NCBI GenBank assembly: GCA_963770995.1
Contig: CAVYRS010000001.1
Coordinates: 434,001 to 498,000, forward strand
Length of the DNA: 64,000 bases
Origin: CAVSWN01 sp963770995
Lineage (GTDB): Bacteria > Acidobacteriota > Vicinamibacteria > Vicinamibacterales > CAVVIG01
Direction: 5' to 3'
Shown: positions 29,453 to 41,200 of the stretch, piece by piece
Layout of the letters: each line of letters opens with the position of its first letter
Position numbering within the stretch: position 1 is the stretch's first letter
Program-made: the position numbers and the translations under genes
Notes under the pieces: generated by a model
What the model was told of the DNA's origin: nothing
The model's input: only the letters and a program-made list of their open reading frames with translations
Database searches by the model: none

Positions 29453-32383
29453 TCAGAATCCGTAGCGTGCGCCGATCTGAGCCTGCCGGGGGAATCCACC
29501 GCCGGCAAGCGCCGTCGGGACGAGAAACGTTCCCAGACGCTGATCGCCGCCCGGGTTCGCGAAGTTCGGTTCGTTGGTGATATTGAAGAACTCGAAGAAG
29601 ATCTCGAGCGAGCGCCGCTGCGCCGGACGAAGCTTGTAGCCGGCGCGCAGGTCGACTTGCGCCGATCCCGGACCGTAGGCGCCGTTTCTGCCGCCGGCGT
29701 TCTCGACGGTGATCGCGTTGGGTCCGTTGCCGCTGTAGGTGCCGGCGGCAATCGGATCGACGGCGATGTTGTTTCGGTTCACGTCGACGTTGCTGTTGTG
29801 GATCGTGAACGGCGGGCCGGTCATGAACCGGCCCACCGCGCCCGCTGTCAGGCCGCGCACCCACGGCACCTCGACCCGTCCACTCAGCGTCACCGCGTGG
29901 CGGCGGTCGACGTTCGTCGGACCCTCGTTCTGATCGAGGTTGCGCTGATCGAGCACCTGGAAATCGTTGGTCGCCGTCGGGCTGCCGTTCGTGTTGCCCC
30001 AGCCCTTGCCGAGCGCGTACGACAGGCGCGCGCCCCAGAAATCGGCGAACCGCTTCTCGATCACGAGGTTGAGACCATCGTACTTGGTTTCGCCGATGTA
30101 CTCGACGATCCAGAGGTCGCTCGCAAACGGCGACAGGCTCAGCTGGTTCGCGATCCCTTGCAGGTCGACGCGCGTAATCGGCGCCGTGCGACCGGTCGTC
30201 TGCTTGGTCGCCGGATTCAGGTTGTAGCGAAGCGGCATGTTCCGGTTCTGGATGTGCATGTAGTCGGCCGCGACCGACAGCTGACGTCCGATCTGGCGCT
30301 CGTAGCCGATCGAGGTTTGATGCTGCCACGGAAGAATCCGATCCGGCGTATCGAGCCAGACCGCCGCCGTGTTGCGGGCCAGCGTGCCCGGCGGCACGCA
30401 GCTGGTCGACCAGCGTCCGATTGAGCGTCGGTCCACGGACGAGGAGCGGATCGGTGGGCAGCTGCCCAAGGTTCGGACCTGGATCGGGCTGCGTCGTCGG
30501 GAACTGCGCCATGAACGAATTCGTGAACACCCGGTTCAGCGAGTAGTTCTCGAAGCGATCGATCCACTGCTTCTCGTAGAACACGCCGAAACCGCCGCGC
30601 ACGACCGACGTCTGCGTCGGGCTGTACGCGAAGCCGACCCGCGGCTGGAAATTGTTCCGGTCGACCGGATACGCGTCAGGGTCCGAGAAGAAGGGATTCC
30701 AGTTCTCACGAATCGGCGAGAGATGGACGTCGTAGCGCAGACCCACGTTCAGCGTGAAATGAGGATTGATCTGCCACTTGTCCTGCGCGAAGAGACCGAC
30801 CGAATGCGTGATCGAGAGCAGTTTGACCATCTGCGGCACGCGGATGGTCAGCCGCTCGGGATAGGTCGACGGATCGGCCGCGCTGAACGGCCGGTCCGAG
30901 GTGAATTGAAAGGCACCGTTCATAAAGCGCTGGTCTTCGCGATAGTGTTCGCCGAGCTGGTATTGCGATCCGAACTTGAGATCGTGAGTGCCGCCACCGC
31001 GCGCGATGAACCAGCTGAACGTCTCGTCCACGGCGTAGACGTTCATGTTGCGGAAATCGGCGTAGTTCGTGTCGGCCTGGTCGATGAAGCTCAGATACTG
31101 CAGCGTCGGCGGCGCCAGCGTCCAGTCGCCTGTTTCCTGATAGAGCGGCTGTCCGCGCTTCGGCTTTTCGTGCACCGCCGACGCACGCAGCGTGTTCAAC
31201 CTGGTTGCGCCCATCACCCAGTTGTGCGTCGCCGCGAACGTCCAGTCGTTGTCCTTCTCGATGCTGAGCGTGTCGATGGTGCCGTTGCCGAGAACCTGGT
31301 TGTAGTTCGGCTGGTGATCCCACAAGAACCGGATGTTGTAGGCGTGGTTGGCGTTGAGCTGCTGATCGAGACGGCCCATGTAGTTCCACGAGTTGGTTTC
31401 CTGCGCCACGGTGAAGCTGCGATCCGGCCGCGTCGAATAGGACGCGGCTGCGGCCTTCGTTTCGGTCCTGCCGCTCGAAGCTCGCGAAAAAGTGCATCTT
31501 GTCGCGAAGGATCGGACCGCCGTAGGTGCCGCCCCACTGTTTCTTCGTCGCTTCGGGCTTCTCGGCACTCTGCTGCACGACCAGGAGGTCCTTCGCGGTC
31601 ATCGAGGCGTCGGTGAAGTACCCGAACCCGCTTCCGTGCCACGTATTCGTGCCCTGCTTGGTCACGGCGTTCACCACGCCGGCCATCGCGGCGCCGTACT
31701 CCGCGTCGAACTGACTCGTCACGACCTGGAATTCCTGAATGGCGTCGAGCGGCGGCCGCGCCTGTGCGCCGGAGCTCCCGCCGCGCAAGTCGTCGTTGTT
31801 GCTCCCGCCATCCAGCTGATAGACGACGCCGCTGCCGTTCTGCCCGTTGATCGTCACGCTGTCGGATGAGGAATCGGCCGCGGCGTTGTAGATCACTCCC
31901 GGCAGCAGTCCGACCATGCTGGTGAAATTGCGCGACCCCGAAGGGAGATTCGCCAGATCGCCTGAAGTGATGATGCCGCCGACTTGCGCGGACGTGAGGT
32001 CGACCTGCGGCGATTCGCCGGTGACGGTCACTTTTTCTTCGACGCCGCCGACCTGGAGCGCGAAGTCTACCAGGATGGTCGCCCCGATTCTCAGGACGAT
32101 GTCCTCCTGAGTCAGCTGGCGGAACCCGGGGAGCTGTGCGGAGATCCTGTACGGCCCTGGCACGAGACCCTGCACCAGGTACGAGCCGTCCGGTCCCGTC
32201 GTTGTCTCGCGGATGGTGCCGGTCTCCTGGTGCGTGACGACGAATCGAGGAGCCCGGAAGCACGCCCTTCTGTTCGTCGGTGACGCGGCCGCGAATCGCG
32301 GAACCGCCCTGCTGGGCCTCGGCCGCTGCTGCAGCAACCCCACACGCGAGCGCGAATACGAGAATGAGCACAGGTCGACGCAT
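29453..32383 (-). CDS. TonB-dependent receptor, Oar-like (TonB1), frameshifted
   Basis: Outer-membrane receptor. Start ATG 32383 behind aggagg; signal peptide MRRPVLILVFALACGVAAAA. An N-terminal carboxypeptidase-regulatory-like domain (TIRETTTGPDGSYLVQGLVPG) precedes the plug (VEEKVTVTGESPQVDL, GSRNFTSMVGLLPGV, YQLDGGSNNDDLRG, QEFQVVTSQFDAEYG) and a long barrel ending RQAQIGARYGF, with the C-terminal Phe expected for barrel insertion. Frame changes occur near 32250, 31470 and 30390. The receptor is followed closely by the YVTN propeller gene. The ligand is unknown; Oar-like receptors of Acidobacteria are thought to import oligosaccharides or peptides. Confidence 0.85.
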
Positions 32384-32439
32384 GGCGGACCTCCTCTTCT
32401 TCGCACTGTTTACATGCCGGGGATCCTACAGGATCTGAA

Positions 32440-32505
32440 TCGACGAATCTAAGGATTTGAGGACTTAGGGCCCTTAGGGATTTGAGGATTTGAGGATTTG
32501 GCGCG
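32440..32505. repeat. Short-word repeat, family E (GGATTTGA)
   Basis: Repeats of ggatttgaggatttgagga with cttagggcccttagg in the middle. The element supplies the last codons of the TPR protein gene on the minus strand (ILKSSNP). Confidence 0.65.
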
Positions 32506-34105
32506 CCTCGGCGAGTTCGGGCCGCGCGCCGTCCGCCAGGCGCCAAGCAGCGAGAAAATCGGTCGCCGCTTTCGCCGCCTCCGCTTTCATCCCCGCCTTC
32601 GCCGCGGCGCGCGCGAGCCCGAGCAGCGACGCGGCTCGGCGCGGTGTCCGGGTCAGCGACGCGCGAAACTGTTTCACCGCGCCGGCCGCGTCACCCGACG
32701 CCAGCAGCGCCTCGCCGTACAGCTCCGCCGCCGGCTTGATCGGATACGGGCGCGCGATCGGCCTGGGCCGCGCGGCCTCGGCCGCCGCCGCGCGCGCCAG
32801 CGCCGCCAGTCCTCCGGCGCGATCGCCGCGCGCGGTCCTCAACGAACCGTCGAGCTCGGCGGCCATGATCCCGGCAATCGAACGCGCATCGGCGTCCGGA
32901 ACCGACTTGCTCGCGTTCATCAGATGCTCCACCGCCGCCTCGGCCCGTCCCTGATCGCCCAGCTTCAGCGCGGCGTAGCCGAGCGCGAACAGCTCGTCGA
33001 TGTTCTCGAAGCTCCCCTGCCCGCGCATGTCGCCCCAGCTGCCGCTCTCGACGATCAGGCGCGCGCGCATGGAGCCCAGTTCGCTCTTCAGCGACATCGA
33101 GGAGAATCCGCGCCCGATCTCGCTCTCGACATGGGCGGGATGGGCAGGAAGTGCAGGAGAGGCGGGACGGGCCGGAGGCGATGGAGCGGTGATCGCCTGC
33201 TCTACCGTTTTCATCAGCTCGCGCGCCTTGGCGAACCGGCCCTGCTGCAGATACTCGTAATGCAGCCAGCTCAGCGAGTGGAAATCCGCCTGCGCCATCG
33301 ACAGACCAAGGCGCTTCACGCGCTCGACGGACGCGGCGAAGGACGCTTCGTCCGACGCCACGGCCTCGTCCCACATCCCGAGTGGCAGGAACACGTGCGA
33401 CGGCATGTGACGCGCGTGGCTCGACGCCGGCGCGATGCGCGCGTAGATCCGCGCCGCCTGCAGGCCCATCGCCGCATGCTCGCCATCGTCGAAGGCGTGG
33501 AGCGCGTAGTGCGCCGCGCCCGGATGTTCCGGGTTCTTTTTCAGGATCGCCGTTGCGATGTTGCCCGCCTTGAGCGACGTGACCGGATCGCGCTGGCCTG
33601 ACGGAATCGTCCCGAGCAGCGACAGCGCATACAACGCCGCGGCCTCATCATCGTCCGGAAACTGGCGCATCAGCTCCGCCATCCGATCGGCGTAGGCGCG
33701 GTTGCGCTGCAGTTTATTGCGCTGCACGTCGCCGTCACCGAACAGGCGCTCGACCGCGTCGAGATATCCCTTTTCACGCGCGGTCGGCGCCTTCGCCTGA
33801 CGCGCGGCGCGAGCGGGCGCCAGCTTCGCGAGCACGGCGCGGGCCTTCTCGACGCTTTCGTTGTACCAGAGCGTCTGGTTGTGACACATCGCCTCGCCCC
33901 AGTAGGCCATCGCAAAGCCGGGGTCGAGCCGCTGCGCCTCGCGGAACGCAGCAATCGCGTCGTCGTACTCGAAGCTGTGGAGGAGAAGAACGCCGCGGAT
34001 GAAAGACGGCTGCGCCTGCGCCGAACCAGAAGTCGGGAAAGAGATCCGACCAAGCGTTTGACTCTGGGTTTGGATCGCGCGCGATGAAAGAAGCGCGGCG
34101 ATCAT
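32474..34105 (-). CDS. Exported TPR protein
   Basis: A 543-residue protein. The start at ATG 34105 (MIAALLSSRAIQTQSQTLG) is preferred because the 38 codons before it translate a family A repeat. Tetratricopeptide-type helices: IRGVLLLHSFEYDDAIAAFREAQRLDPGFAMAYWGEAMCHN (given by part: FEYDDAIAAFREAQRLDPG), AAALYALSLLGTI, HPGAAHYALHAFDD and RHMPSHVFLPLGMWDEAV. The motifs HYxLHAFDD and MPSHxF are shared by a family of exported Acidobacteria/Bacteroidetes TPR proteins of unknown function that often adjoin TonB receptors. The C-terminal residues are encoded by a family E repeat. The frame is intact. Confidence 0.82.
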   Translation of the reverse strand: MIAALLSSRAIQTQSQTLGRISFPTSGSAQAQPSFIRGVLLLHSFEYDDAIAAFREAQRLDPGFAMAYWGEAMCHNQTLWYNESVEKARAVLAKLAPARAARQAKAPTAREKGYLDAVERLFGDGDVQRNKLQRNRAYADRMAELMRQFPDDDEAAALYALSLLGTIPSGQRDPVTSLKAGNIATAILKKNPEHPGAAHYALHAFDDGEHAAMGLQAARIYARIAPASSHARHMPSHVFLPLGMWDEAVASDEASFAASVERVKRLGLSMAQADFHSLSWLHYEYLQQGRFAKARELMKTVEQAITAPSPPARPASPALPAHPAHVESEIGRGFSSMSLKSELGSMRARLIVESGSWGDMRGQGSFENIDELFALGYAALKLGDQGRAEAAVEHLMNASKSVPDADARSIAGIMAAELDGSLRTARGDRAGGLAALARAAAAEAARPRPIARPYPIKPAAELYGEALLASGDAAGAVKQFRASLTRTPRRAASLLGLARAAAKAGMKAEAAKAATDFLAAWRLADGARPELAEARQILKSSNP

Positions 34106-34109
34106 CAAG

Positions 34110-34170
34110 CTGCCACGAAAGCACGAAAGCACGAAACCTCTTGTTTTTCGTGTTTTCGTGTTTTCGTGGC
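34110..34170. repeat. Family A palindrome upstream of the TPR gene
   Basis: tgccacgaaagcacgaaagc and its inverse tcgtgttttcgtgttttcg around a short centre. Confidence 0.85.
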
Positions 34171-34197
34171 GATCCCGGCGGCGCATCGAAACAACAA

Positions 34198-34256
34198 CGC
34201 CACAGAAACCCGGAGTCACAGAAAAATCTTACTCTGTGTCTCCGTGTCTCTGTGGC
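34198..34256. repeat. Family A variant palindrome (CACAGAAA word)
   Basis: cgccacagaaacccggagtc then actctgtgtctccgtgtctc. It is adjacent to the previous element; together they fill the gap between TonB2 and the TPR gene. Confidence 0.8.
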
Positions 34257-34302
34257 TAATCCTTGCTCTGTGTTCTCTCTTACCTCTGTGTCGAGTCGAC
34301 TC

Positions 34303-37300
34303 CTACCAGGAGTACCGCAGCATCACTTGCGTCAACCGCATGAACCCGCCCTGGGAGACGACCCTGCCAAAGCCGGTGTTGCTCAAGTTCGTGACCATCT
34401 GATTGCCGCGCAGCTGGACCCGATTGAACAGGTTGACGATCTCGATCTTCAGCTGGATCGTCTTGCCGCTGCTGAATGCGACGTTCTTCGCGAAGGAGAC
34501 GTCCGTCTCGGTCTGAACCGGCGTCCGCGTGCTGGTGATCGAGCGTGGCGCGTTGCCAAATGTCCCAGCAGGCGCCAACGAGAAGGCAGCCGGGCTGAGC
34601 CACTCCGCCGTGTTGTGGTCGGCCGACGCCGTTCGCTCTGGCCAATTGCCGGGCGTCGACGTGCCGGCGCCCGTGACGTTCGGCCGCACCGTGTTGCCGA
34701 GCAGATTGGCGTTCGCGTTGCTCTGGTTCACGCCGATGGGGAACCCGGCCTGCCAGGTGAACACGGCCGCCGCGGTCCAGCCGCCGACGAACAGATTGCC
34801 GATCCGGCTCTTGCCGATCTTGTGATCCTTGCCGAACGGCAGCGCCACGATCGGCGCGACGACGAAGCGGTGCGGCGTGTCGAGGATGCCGTAGTCGTAG
34901 TCGACCAGCGGGTCGAAGCACATCTGGCGGTACTTCGCGACTCGGTCCCCGCCCGTGCAGGCCGGCAGCGAGGCATCGTAGTTGTAGTTGTTGATCGGTC
35001 CGGCGGCGCCATTGTTGGTGTAGAAGTTCGTCTCGCCGACCTGGTTGTCCATCAAGCGGCTGTAGGTGTAGCTGAACCGCCCGCCCCACCCGCGCGACAT
35101 GCGCTTGGAGAGCTCGACGACGCCCGCGTTGTAGCGGTTCACGCCTTCGCTCACCTGGAACATGCTGATGTTCCCGAACTGCGGGTACGGACGCAGCAGC
35201 TGTCCGCGATTGGTGGTCGCATTGTTGCCCAGCGCCGTTCCGGCGAATGCCGGATTGCCGAAGAACGGGTTCGGAACGGTCTGGTTCAGCACGGCCGATC
35301 CGAGGGCCAGGTATTTCGGATCGAGTTGGTTGATATTGACGGCGGTGTTCACCGTGCCGCCGAGCGGCAGATGGTCGCCGCGCGCTCCGACGTAGCTGAA
35401 CGTGATCGCCATGTTGTTGCCGAGTTCCCGCTGGAGGTCCACGGTGTACTGCTGCACGCGCGGCGCCTTGCGGGTCTCATCCACGAAGTTGATGTTCGTG
35501 CCCGCACCGGCCAACAGACCGAGGTTGCTGCCCGACGGTTTCACGAGCCCGTTCGGGAACGGGTTGGACATCGACACGGTCGGCGTGACCGTCGACTGCG
35601 GAGACGAGGTGTTGTTCGAGAAGCCGACCGCACCGTAGGAGGTCGGGCTCGGCGCCGGGTAGTTCCACGGCGCCCAGTACATCCCGTATCCGGCACGGAG
35701 CACGGTCTTCGTGGTGATGGAGTAGACCGCGCCGAGGCGCGGCGAGAATTTCGCCGCCGGCGGATCGCCCTGCTGCGTCGGGTTGCCGTTGACGCCGGCG
35801 AACTTCAACCCACCAACCACCGCGCGAGCCGCCGTGCCGCCCGTCGGATCGATGGTGTTCGGGATCGTGATGCCGACGGGACTCGCCGACTTGCGATCGA
35901 ACCCGACGGTGAAGTTGTTGTTCACCTCGCGCATGCCGTCTTCGTGCTCGATTCGCAGGCCGTAATTCACCGTGAACTTCGGGCTGACGCGCCAGTCGTC
36001 CTGCACGTAGCCGCCGAAGTAGTTCGTGTACATGTCGAGCGGCGTAGTGAGTCCCATACGAGTCGGATCCGCGGAGCCGCTCGCCTGGAAGTCGCCGCTG
36101 GGGAACCCAAGCAGGAACGTCGCGATCGCGTTCCCGTCCGTCGTGCTGGCGTTATTGATGCCGGTCGACGAGGTGAACTCCCGGCCGAATGTGAAGCACC
36201 CGCTCGGGCAGGACGTGCTGTCCAGGAGCGCGCCAATCTTCCGGTAGTCGGCGCCGACCTTGAAGGTGTGCGTCCCGACGAACTTGGAGAACACGCCGTT
36301 GGTCCCCCACGAGTTGTACACGCGACTCTTCACCGGGTCCGAATGGCCGTACCCTCGATACCCGGTCAGCGTGATGGTCGGGAACTTCGGCACGCCCGTC
36401 TCGCCAACCTGGCCGATGAACGCCGACGAGAAGCCGAGCTGCGCCGGATCGTAGTCAATCGACAGCGAGGGATCGTCCGGGAAAGTCGTCCAGCCGAAGC
36501 GCAGCGCCAGCACCGAGCTGTCGTTCAACACCCAGGTGTTGTTCAACGCCAGAATCTGCGGCCGGCGCTTCAGGATGTAGTCGGCCGTGTCGATGAACCG
36601 GTTCGGGTCATCCTGACCGGCGATGTAGTTGGCGCAGGGCTCGTCGGTCCGGTTGTACAGGTAGAAGCCGGTCAACGACACCTTGTCCGTGAACTTGTGC
36701 TCGAGCTTGACGCTGTACAACTGCTGGAACTTGTCGTTGAGCACCGCCTGCGAGCTGAAGTTGGACGCGCCGTTGTCGATATCGAGCTGCGGCAGCGGGA
36801 CGTAGCTCAGGATCTTCGCGGCGATCGGGTTGATCCGCGCGGCCGGAATGACGTTGCCCGGGAAGGGCTGCCGCGTCAGCGGATCGTAGATGATGACGGG
36901 CGCCGTGCCCGCGGTCGTCCTCGAGAAGTCGCCCCGCCGCTCGGCCGCCGTCGGCAGCACGATCGCGGGCGAATTGCGCGTCGAGATGTTGTGGTAGTCC
37001 TCGGTCGCGAACCAGAAGAACGTCCGGTCCTTCTTGATCGGCCCGCCGAAGCCAGCGCCAGGCGTGTACCACTTCGTGCTCTGCTTCTTGTTCAGGTTGA
37101 CGCAGGCCGTATCACCCGCCCGGCAGCTCTCCAGGGCTTTCTGGCTGAAGTAGTTGTTCGCCGCGCCCCACACCGGCCGCGTCTGGAAGAAGGCCGTGCC
37201 GCGGAACCGGTTCGTCCCCGACTTCAGCGTCGTGTTGAACACGCCGCCGCCGGTGCGCCCCATCTCCGCATCGTAGGTGTGGACCTGGACCTTGACGTCG

Positions 37301-37953
37301 TCGAGCGACTCGATCGTCGGGTTCGCCACCGCGCGATTGGTCAGGTCCGTCACCGGCACGCCGTCCAGCGTGTAGTTGTTCCCGCGCCGGGTGCCGCCGC
37401 CGAGCGACAACAGCGACGCGTTGGTCTGATCCTGCTGCCGGTTGAACTGCGCGTCCCCCGAGGGAACCACCGTCGGCACCGACGCGCCAATCAGGAACGC
37501 CGCGCGGCCGGGCGACGGCAGCGTGTTCAGCGCCTGACTGTCGAGCACCGTGCCCTGCGACGCGTTCGACGTCTCGATGATCGGCGACTGCCCGGTCACC
37601 GTGATGTTCTCTTCGATGGCGCCGACCTCCATCGTCAGGTCCATCGTGATGAACTGCTGCGTGCCGAGCGGAATCTCGCGCCGCTCGATCGTCTTGTACC
37701 CGGTGCAGCGTCGCCTTCAACAGGTAGCTGCCGGGGTCGATGCTCGCGAACACGTACTCGCCACGTTCGTTGGTTACCGTGCTCCGGCTGATGTTCGTCC
37801 GTTCGTTCGTCAGGGTGACTTCCACGCCTGGAATCACGCCGCCGGCGTCTTTGATCGACCCGCGTACGCCACCCTGGAAGCCTTGTCCGAAGACCGTGCC
37901 CGAGGTGACCACCGCCAGGAACGCTCCAAGATGAGCGCAGCCCGGATTCTCAT
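34303..37953 (-). CDS. TonB-dependent receptor, Oar-like (TonB2)
   Basis: Starts at ATG 37953 (MRIRAALI) behind ggagggg. The signal peptide breaks frame near 37915; the sense resumes as FLAVVTSGTVFGQGFQGGV. An N-terminal CarboxypepD-reg domain (VIPGVEVTLTNERTNISRSTVTNERGEYVF, given here as VIPGVEVTLTNE) follows, and a second frame change near 37700 precedes MDLTMEVGAIEENITVTGQS. From there the plug and barrel are intact for 1113 codons: QTNASLLSLGGGTRRGNNYT, LDGVPVTDLTNRAV, DAEMGRTGGGVFNTTLKSG, and the end QGGFMRLTQVMLRYSW, with a terminal aromatic residue. Closely related to TonB3 in sequence and promoter. The ligand is unknown. Confidence 0.9.
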
Positions 37954-38056
37954 AGTTTCCCCTCCGACGTTGTGTGGACGAACCGAGGTCCGTTCAACGA
38001 GTTACCGCGCCGAGTCCGTTCCAGAATCGAACGCTACAAAACTCTATTTGGAGGGG

Positions 38057-38085
38057 ATTCTAGGGTGAGGAGCAGGCGCTTGCAA
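38057..38085 (-). promoter_or_regulatory. Promoter of TonB2, shared design with TonB3
   Basis: On the minus strand: TTGCAA (38085-38080), a 17-base spacer, and TAGAAT (38062-38057), about 104 bases before the start. The -35 region overlaps GTTGCAAGCGC, resembling half of a LacI-family operator. The surrounding 50 bases are strongly similar to those before TonB3. Confidence 0.65.
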
Positions 38086-38101
38086 CAGTTCTTATGAAAA
38101 G

Positions 38102-38134
38102 AAATGGAGCACGTCCTCGGCGCTCCATTTTTTT
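38102..38134 (-). terminator. Rho-independent terminator (TonB3 3' side)
   Basis: Hairpin AAATGGAGC/GCTCCATTT, 9-bp stem, followed by a T run on + and a T-rich stretch on -. It lies between the stop of TonB3 (38252) and the TonB2 promoter. Confidence 0.65.
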
Positions 38135-38251
38135 GAAGCCCGAGTCGATCCGCTCACGCGCAGGTTTGTCTATCCGAGAGGACCTCCCGATTCCGGGGCT
38201 CGGAGACGCAGAGGGAACTCTCCCTCTGCGTCGCGAGCTCTCGGTGGTGCT

Positions 38252-41200
38252 TTAGAACCTGTACCGGAACGTCAGCTGCCAGATCCGCATGAAGCTGGCC
38301 TGCGCCGTGATACGGCTGAAGCTCGTCAGGTCGATCGAATCGGTGTTCGCGGCTCCGGCCGCGAACTTCGCCGTGTTGGTGAGGTTGAGGATCTCGAACC
38401 GGACCTCACCCGACCTGGCGCCCGAGAACCGGACGTTCTTGGCCACCGACCAGGTCGATGGTCTTGCGGAACTGCCACCGCGCGTCGCCGATCGTGCGCG
38501 GCGCGTTGCCGTACTGGCCCGCGCCGGGGCTCGTGAACGCCGCGCGATTGAACCACACGGCGCTCGTGATGGTCGGCCGACGCCACGCGGTCCGCGTCGC
38601 TCGCGTCGATGTTCGGATCGCCCACGAGGTTGGGCCGCTGCCGGCCGCCGAAGAGCCCGAGGTTCGCGTCCGACACGCCGCTGCTGATCGTCGCGTTGAG
38701 CGGCGCGCCGCTGACGAACTCGCCGATCGCCGAGATCGTCCAGTCGCCCAACAGCGTCTTCCCCATCCCGGCGCTCGGGCCCGGGAATCCGGATGATCGG
38801 GAGCCAGGATGATCCGGTGCGGCGAGTCGAAGTTGCTCACACCGTACTCGGCGTCCAGGTCGTAGTTGTTCTGCGGAGGTTCAGACTCCTGGAGTAGAAG
38901 CTGGTCTCGCCGAACTGGTTGTCCTTGGTGCTGCTCCACGTGTAGTTGAAGCGGCCGCCCCACCAGCTACTGCCCGTCCGCTTGTCCAGCTTGAACGTCG
39001 ACGGCGTGGAACTGCCGCTTGCCGCCTTCGGTCGTCTCCGACACGAGGACGTCGCCGAACTGCGGGAAGGGCCGCAGGAGCTGGCCGCGCTGGATCGTCG
39101 CGCGTGTGCCGAACTCGCCCGCTCCCGCGACGCCGAAGAACGGGTTCGGGATCGACTGCCGCAGCGCCGCCGCGTCCCACGTGCCGTTGGGTCCCGGGAA
39201 CGCCGCGCGCGCCACGGCGGGGTCGACCTGGTTGATGTTGATCGTGGTGTTGTTGGTTCCGCCGAACCCGAGGTCGCGCCCGGTCGCGCCCGTATAGCCG
39301 ACCGTCACGGCCACGTTGCCGCCCATCTCGCGCTGCACGTCGACCGAGTACTGGTGCACCTTCGACCAGCTCCTGTCCTGATCGATGACGGTGATGTTGC
39401 CGCCGACGCCGGTCAGCAGACCGAGCGAGCTGCCAAGCGGCCGTTGCAGGCCCGCCGGGAACGGATTGTCCAGCGTCGTGAGCGGGACCTCTGTCGTGTC
39501 GGACGACTGGTTCAAGTTGGTCGTCCGGGCGAAGCCGATCTGGCCGTGCTCGGTCGCCGAGTACTGCCACGGCGCCGAGAACAGGCCGTAGCCGCCGCGG
39601 ACGACCGTCTTGTCCAGTCGAGGCGTCCAGGCCAACCCGACGCGCGGCGACACGGTGACGGCCGGCAGGTTGCCCTGCTCTTCGGGCGCGCCGTTCACGC
39701 CGGCGTAGATCAGGCCGCCCCTGATCGTGCGGCCCTGCAGCGGCGTCCCGGTCTTGTTGACCAGCGCGTCGATCGGACTGACCGCCGTTCTGGTCGAACG
39801 CGACGGTCTGCCGGTTCTCGATCTCGCGGAGGCCGTCCTCGTGCTCGAGCCGCACGCCGTAGTTCAGCGTGAAGTTCGAGCCGACGCGCCAGTCGTCCTG
39901 GAAGTAGCCGCCCCAGTACTTCGCGTACCACTCGAACTCGCCGCGGTCGAAATCGACTCGCCCCGTCGTGGGCAGGCCCAGTAGCAGGCTCGCCAGCTCG
40001 TGGCCGCTGTTCGTCACGCCCGCCCGGCTCGTGAAGGCGCGGGTGAACGAGAAGTCCCCGGCGTTCTCGTTGAAGGTCGTCGTCGCGATCCCCAGCCGGC
40101 GGAGGTCGGCGCCCACTTTGAACGTGTGACTGCCCGACAGCTTCGAGAGCGCGCCGTTGATCGAATACGGTCCCGTCCACCGGCGCCGCGACCCGCCCGA
40201 GAGGCCGACATCCCGGACCTCGTCGAAGTTGAGGTCCGGAAACAGGTCGCGGCCGTCCGGATGGATCGCGTTGACGAAGTTCGGGCTGAACCCGAGCGAC
40301 GCGAGGCCGGCCGTGAACGGCACCCTGTCGGTCTGGTCCTGCCACGTCGTCCAGCCGTAGCGCAGCGACAGGATCGTCGTGTCGTTCAGGATGTTCGTGT
40401 TGTTGAACACCAGCAGGTGCGGCCGCCGCTGCAGAAGGTCGTAGGCGCCGTCCATGTAGTCGTGCGTCGCCGGCATCGATTCGGTGGCCGGCTCGGTCGT
40501 CTTGTTGTAGACGTAGAAGCCCGGTCAGCGACCATCGGTCGGTGAACTTGTGCTCGCCCTTGATGCTCCACATGTCGGCCTTGTCGCGGATGCTGCCGGT
40601 CGTGCTCACGTTGACCTGGTTGTCCTCGTTCGGGCCGATCGGGTTGCCGCGCGTATCCACCCTCGGAAAGGCGTTGCGCGAGGTTGAAGCCGACCTGGCT
40701 GGCGGCCGGGTGGGTGCGCGGGATGATCGCCGCCGGTGAATTCGCCGCCGGTCTCGATCGATCCCGTCCCCGTCGCGGGACACTGCGCGCTCGCGACGCC
40801 GCCGCGGCACCACGGGTTGAAGATGCGGACCGGCTGGCCGCCGATCGTCGAGGTCGAGAAGTTGCCGTTGCGCTGATTCGCGCTCGGCCAGATCTCCTGG
40901 AGGTTCCGCGTCGTCGTGGAGCGATAGCCTTCAGTCGCGGTCCAGAAGAACGTGCGGTTCTTCCAGATCGGGCCGCCGACGCCGCCGCCATAGGTGTGGA
41001 AGCGGGCGTTGGCCAGTCCCGTCTGCTCCTTGGTCAGGCCCGCCACGGCGTTGAAATAGTTCTCCGACTGGCCCCACACCGGCCGCGACTGGTAGAAGCC
41101 GGTGCCGTGGAACTGGTTGGTGCCCGACTTGGCCGTCGTGTTGAACACGCCGCCGCCCGTGCGTCCCATGTCGGCGTCGTAGGTGTGCACCTGCACTTTG

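Noticed and set aside
34106..34219. A longer N-terminus for the TPR protein
   Set aside because: These codons (with HENTKTRKTRGFVLSCFRG) are the translation of a family A palindrome, a known false N-terminus in such genomes.
34084..37791. A 1235-codon open frame on + opposite TonB2
   Set aside because: It is antisense to a clear TonB receptor with intact plug and barrel. The translation is Arg/Val/His-rich without domains, which is typical of a GC-rich shadow frame.
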